Program-made: the position numbers and the translations under genes
Notes under the pieces: model-generated
What the model was told of the DNA's origin: nothing
The model's input: the letters and a program-made list of their open reading frames with translations, nothing else
Databases searched by the model: none
Assembly: GCA_964406705.1 (NCBI GenBank)
Contig: CAYOSS010000033.1
Coordinates: 1 to 17,297 of the forward strand
DNA length: 17,297 nt
Direction of reading: 5' to 3'
Origin: CAZRRV01 sp964406705
GTDB taxonomy: Bacteria > Bacillota > Clostridia > Oscillospirales > Acutalibacteraceae
In this document: positions 15,071 to 17,297 of the stretch, one piece after another
Position numbering within the stretch: position 1 is the first letter of the stretch
Layout of the letters: every line of letters begins with the position of its first letter

Positions 15071-16615
15071 ATGTGCGATAAGCCGGTCCCCGCCGAAGGG
15101 TTCGCTTTTGCCGATGACGGGCTTGCGCGCGCCGCCGATGGACCCGTTTCCGTCAGCGACGGGTTTAATTCGGCCGGCGACGGGATTGTTCCCGCCGATG
15201 GTGACCTCATTCTCACCAACGGCGGTCTCATTTCCGCTGACAGCAAGCCCACCTCTGCCGACGGCAGACCTGCCCCCGCCGACAATAGCTTTGCCCCCGC
15301 TGACGGTGTCCCCGTCCCCGCCAACGGCGGCCTCATTTTCGCTGACAGCAAGCCCACCTCCGCCGACGGCAGACCGGCTTTCACCGACAGACCGGCTCCG
15401 GCCGATGGCAAGCCCTCTATTGCCGACATCGGACCCGGTTCAGCAGACAGCCTCGCTCCCGCCGCCGGACCTGCCCCTGCCGGCGCCGGACCCGGCTTAA
15501 CAGGCGGGTTCGCCTCCGCCGACGGCAGACCTGCCCCCACCGACAATAGCTTTGCCCGCGCTGACGGTGTCCCCGTCCCCGCCGACGGCGAACTCATTTT
15601 CGCTGACAGCAAGCCCACCTCCGCCGACGGCAGACCGGCTTTCGCTGACAGACCGGCTCCAGCCGATGGCAAGCCCTCTATTGCCGCCGCCGGACCCGGT
15701 TCAGCAGACAGCCTCGCTCCCGCCGCCGGACCTGCCCCTGTCGCCGGCAGACTTGTCCCCGCCCTCGAGCCGATGAGGGAGCGCCGCGCGGGGGAGCTGG
15801 TCTATTACACTTTCCCCGCGCTGGAGGAGAGCGGACTATGCCGCCACTGCTTCACCACGCGTCTCGGCGGGGTGAGCGGGGGGTGCTACTCCACGCTTAA
15901 TATGGGCCCCTCGCGCGGGGACGACCCGGCTGCCGTCGCCGAGAATTACCGCCGGGTGTTCGCGGCGCTGGGTGCGGACCTCTCGCTCGCGGTGCTTTCC
16001 CGTCAGACCCACGAGACCAACGTCCGCGCCGTGACGGGCGACGACGCGGGCACGGGGCTTTCCCGTCCGGCGTTCCGGGAGAGCGTAGACGCGCTTATAA
16101 CCGATACCCCGGGGCTGGTCCTCGTCACCCAGTACGCGGACTGCGTCCCGCTGTTCTTTTTGGACCCCGTCCGCCCCGCCGTGGGTGCGGCGCACGCCTC
16201 CTGGCGCTGCACTTTGGGGGAGATAGGCTGTCTCACAGTCCGGGCTATGGTGAGGGAATACGGCACCCGCCCCGCCGACCTGTTGGTAGGGATCGGTCCC
16301 TCAATATGCGGGAGGTGCTTCGAGGTCGACCCGCCCGTGGTGGACGAGTTCCTGCGGCGCGGGATTACCGAGGTGACCCGCTGCTCGTCCCGCCGCGGGG
16401 AGAAGTACTACATCGATCTGAGAGAACTTAACAGGCTGCTGTTAATAAAGGCGGGTGTCCGCCCCGAGAACATCACCGTAACGGGGCTTTGCACAAAATG
16501 CCGCCCCGATCTCTTCTTCTCTCACCGGCGCACGGGGGCGAGCCGGGGCAACCTCGCCGCGATAATCTCGCTGAAGCAGGGCGGGGACTGGTCCGGGTCA
16601 ACTTTGCCGCCATAA
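15071..16615 (+). CDS. pgeF: PgeF/YfiH (laccase-domain) protein with a ~230-residue repetitive N-terminal extension
   Basis: The C-terminal part (from about residue 240) is a complete PgeF/YfiH protein. Members have been described as purine nucleosidases or phosphorylases and as clearing wrong amino acids from UDP-MurNAc; older annotation is multicopper polyphenol oxidase. The zinc site is conserved: H314 (SRQTHETN), C358 (YADCVPLFF), H375 (AAHASW). LVGIGPSICGRCFEV and FFSHRRTG also fit. The family length is about 245-280, against 514 here. Residues 1-234 are repeats such as SADGRPAPAD and IFADSKPTSADGRP. The start at 15071 has GGAGCGAGG upstream, four bases after the lipoprotein stop, while the internal ATG (15773, which would give 280 residues) lacks a ribosome binding site. 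So the extension is probably translated. The last 12 residues come from a frame-shifting tail duplication. Confidence 0.9.
   Translation: MCDKPVPAEGFAFADDGLARAADGPVSVSDGFNSAGDGIVPADGDLILTNGGLISADSKPTSADGRPAPADNSFAPADGVPVPANGGLIFADSKPTSADGRPAFTDRPAPADGKPSIADIGPGSADSLAPAAGPAPAGAGPGLTGGFASADGRPAPTDNSFARADGVPVPADGELIFADSKPTSADGRPAFADRPAPADGKPSIAAAGPGSADSLAPAAGPAPVAGRLVPALEPMRERRAGELVYYTFPALEESGLCRHCFTTRLGGVSGGCYSTLNMGPSRGDDPAAVAENYRRVFAALGADLSLAVLSRQTHETNVRAVTGDDAGTGLSRPAFRESVDALITDTPGLVLVTQYADCVPLFFLDPVRPAVGAAHASWRCTLGEIGCLTVRAMVREYGTRPADLLVGIGPSICGRCFEVDPPVVDEFLRRGITEVTRCSSRRGEKYYIDLRELNRLLLIKAGVRPENITVTGLCTKCRPDLFFSHRRTGASRGNLAAIISLKQGGDWSGSTLPP
15257..15740 (+). repeat. In-frame ~223-bp direct repeat inside pgeF
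   Basis: 15257-15479 recurs at 15518-15740, offset 261 bases (87 codons), with 11 base differences over the first 222 bases. These fall in eight codons, seven of which change the amino acid (A-T, P-R, N-D, G-E, T-A, D-A, I-A) and one of which is silent (proline). A partial older copy lies upstream near 15200-15270. Both copies stay open in the pgeF frame. Confidence 0.93.
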
Positions 16616-16627
16616 TCTCGCGGGGTT
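16541..16627 (+). repeat. Tandem duplication of the pgeF 3' end, offset 50 bp
   Basis: 16541-16577 (in-frame RGNLAAIISLKQ) recurs at 16591-16627. The second copy, read in its own frame, still encodes NFAAIISRG and then TAG. As 50 is not a multiple of three, the main frame runs through the spacer and ends at TAA (16613-16615) inside the second copy, giving the atypical tail GDWSGSTLPP. Confidence 0.85.
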
Positions 16628-16752
16628 AGCCCGAGGACCGCTCCTTGAGCTGCTTGGGGGCTGCTCCGGGAGCTATTTCCGATGGCTGTCCGGGGAGGCT
16701 GCCCGGAGGCTGTCCGGGGACTGCCGTGCCCCCCCGATGGGCTACCCGGGGA
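16628..16752. repeat. Degenerate short repeats between pgeF and the small membrane protein gene
   Basis: Words such as GGCTGTCCGGGGA and CTCCGGGAGCT recur several times (about 16664, 16685, 16708, 16743). On the minus strand the last copy, CTCCCGGAGTAG, is the end of the small membrane protein gene with its stop; its echo near 16664 has CTCCCGGAGCAG. No T-tract terminator was found for either convergent gene. Confidence 0.6.
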
Positions 16753-16884
16753 CTACTCCGGGAGCTTCTTTTGCCGCCAGGACAGCACCGTCTTGGCGAG
16801 CGAGATGATGTCCAATATCAGCGAGATGAGGGTCAGCACCTTCAGCGTGCGGTCGATTATGGCGTCGCGCCGTTCCGTCGTCAT
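16753..16884 (-). CDS. Small single-span membrane protein (43 residues), function unknown
   Basis: Not recognised as a named family. The ATG at 16884 follows AAAGGAG at good spacing, and a strong promoter lies about 90 bases upstream, so expression is likely although the frame is short. The protein begins MTTERRDAIIDRTLKVL, a charged amphipathic start. It continues with a hydrophobic stretch (about 16-36, VLTLISLILDIISLAKTVLSW, containing one Asp and one Lys) and ends in a basic tail, RQKKLPE. It probably spans or lies along the cytoplasmic membrane. The isoleucine/leucine-rich helix with short charged ends also resembles small toxic or regulatory peptides, but no antitoxin RNA or partner gene was identified. 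It converges on pgeF. Confidence 0.7.
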   Translation of the reverse strand: MTTERRDAIIDRTLKVLTLISLILDIISLAKTVLSWRQKKLPE

Positions 16885-16975
16885 AGTGTGGGCTCCTTTC
16901 GTATGTGCTGTTTTCCCCGCGGGGGAGGGGGTAGCGGGTCCGCCGCATCCCTTCCCGCCGCGTTTTGCCGTGCAT

Positions 16976-17005
16976 ATTATACCCCCGGGCGGGAGGGGTT
17001 GTCAA
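16976..17005 (-). promoter_or_regulatory. Sigma-A promoter of the small membrane protein gene
   Basis: Minus strand TTGACA (17000-17005), 18-base spacer and TATAAT (16976-16981). It gives a leader of about 85 bases before the ATG at 16884. Both boxes are perfect consensus. Confidence 0.85.
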
Positions 17006-17297
17006 GCGGTCGGCTGAGTTTTCCCGGCTGTGCCGGGAGCCGACGGGCCGGGGAGGTTTATTTCGCCGCGCGGATAGCTCTGCGGGTGCCGTTTGCTTTG
17101 CTCCGCCCGGATCGGGGGAGGGGCTGCTTCCCGCTGCGCGGATAGCTCGGAGGTGCCGGGAGCTTTTTAGTTCCCTGTTTATGGCGGACTTGCCCTGTTT
17201 CGCGGGTAGTTATCCAATTTTTTCAGCTATGCTGGGGAACGATGTCCGCTTTTCTCTCTCGGCCGACGGGCGCGGCTTCGTCGTCGCAAGTTCCATA
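17006..17297. other. Gene-poor right end with short repeats and the right copy of the dispersed element
   Basis: Words GCGCGGATAGCTC (near 17078 and 17137) and TGCCGGGAGC (near 17032 and 17154) each occur twice. From about 17231 the sequence matches the reverse complement of the 683-750 region: GGGGAACGATGTCCGCTTTTCT, then the exact inverted loop core at 17262-17276. The matching right arm of the hairpin is not present before the window ends. A frame open from ATG 17181 to the edge has no convincing ribosome binding site, so I do not call it a gene. Confidence 0.5.

Noticed and set aside
14263..15672. A 469-codon minus-strand frame with SAGAGLPSAE repeats opposite the MBL and pgeF genes.
   Set aside because: It mirrors the repetitive pgeF DNA; there is no promoter or ribosome binding site and the plus-strand frames have clear domains.
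17181..17297. Open frame from ATG 17181 to the window end (MADLPCFAGSYPIFSAM...).
   Set aside because: No ribosome binding site at proper spacing, and much of it overlaps the dispersed hairpin element; the downstream sequence is needed to decide.
1..17297. The arrays might be CRISPR.
   Set aside because: Repeats are degenerate and contiguous, without identical repeats separated by unique spacers of constant length, and no cas genes are present.

Overview
The window looks like chromosomal DNA from a GC-rich member of the Bacillota, probably class Clostridia. The evidence is an hrcA-grpE-dnaK-dnaJ operon under a perfect CIRCE operator, a DnaK lacking the ATPase-domain segment that Gram-negative DnaKs carry, a small clostridial 2[4Fe-4S] ferredoxin, strong GGAGG ribosome binding sites and sigma-A-type promoters. 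No mobile-element, phage, CRISPR, rRNA or tRNA genes were seen.

Layout. Bases 1-982 hold no convincing gene, only degenerate repeats, a long imperfect inverted repeat and a strong hairpin element. A DapA-family lyase gene (983-1882, minus) is divergent from the heat-shock operon: promoter and CIRCE (1993-2058), hrcA, grpE, dnaK, dnaJ (to 7509). A gap of 890 bases follows, made of repeats. Then come mnmE and mnmG (tRNA wobble-uridine modification) and a NUDIX ADP-ribose pyrophosphatase gene. A repeat-filled convergent gap follows, then a small ferredoxin gene (minus). Divergent from it are a ComEC-like metallo-beta-lactamase-fold lipoprotein gene and a PgeF/YfiH (laccase-domain) gene. The right end holds a 43-residue membrane protein gene (minus) with its own promoter, then gene-poor sequence.

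The genes are ordinary housekeeping genes, but the DNA between and inside them is not. Nearly every gap downstream of a gene is filled with short degenerate tandem repeats whose unit differs from gap to gap. The gaps that carry promoters (1883-2099, 14071-14163, 16885-17005) are free of them. In at least three places (grpE, dnaK, pgeF) the repeat unit contains the end of the upstream gene, including a stop codon in grpE and dnaK, so the arrays seem to have grown by local tandem duplication of gene tails. Similar low-complexity repeats lie in frame inside three proteins: a ~95-residue stretch in the GrpE N-terminus, ~410 residues between G4 and G5 of the MnmE GTPase domain, and a ~230-residue N-terminal extension of PgeF. 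In PgeF the repeat copies differ mostly by amino-acid-changing substitutions, which suggests that frame is conserved but sequence is not. This pervasive, locus-seeded repeat expansion, restricted to permissive sites, is the most unusual thing in the window.
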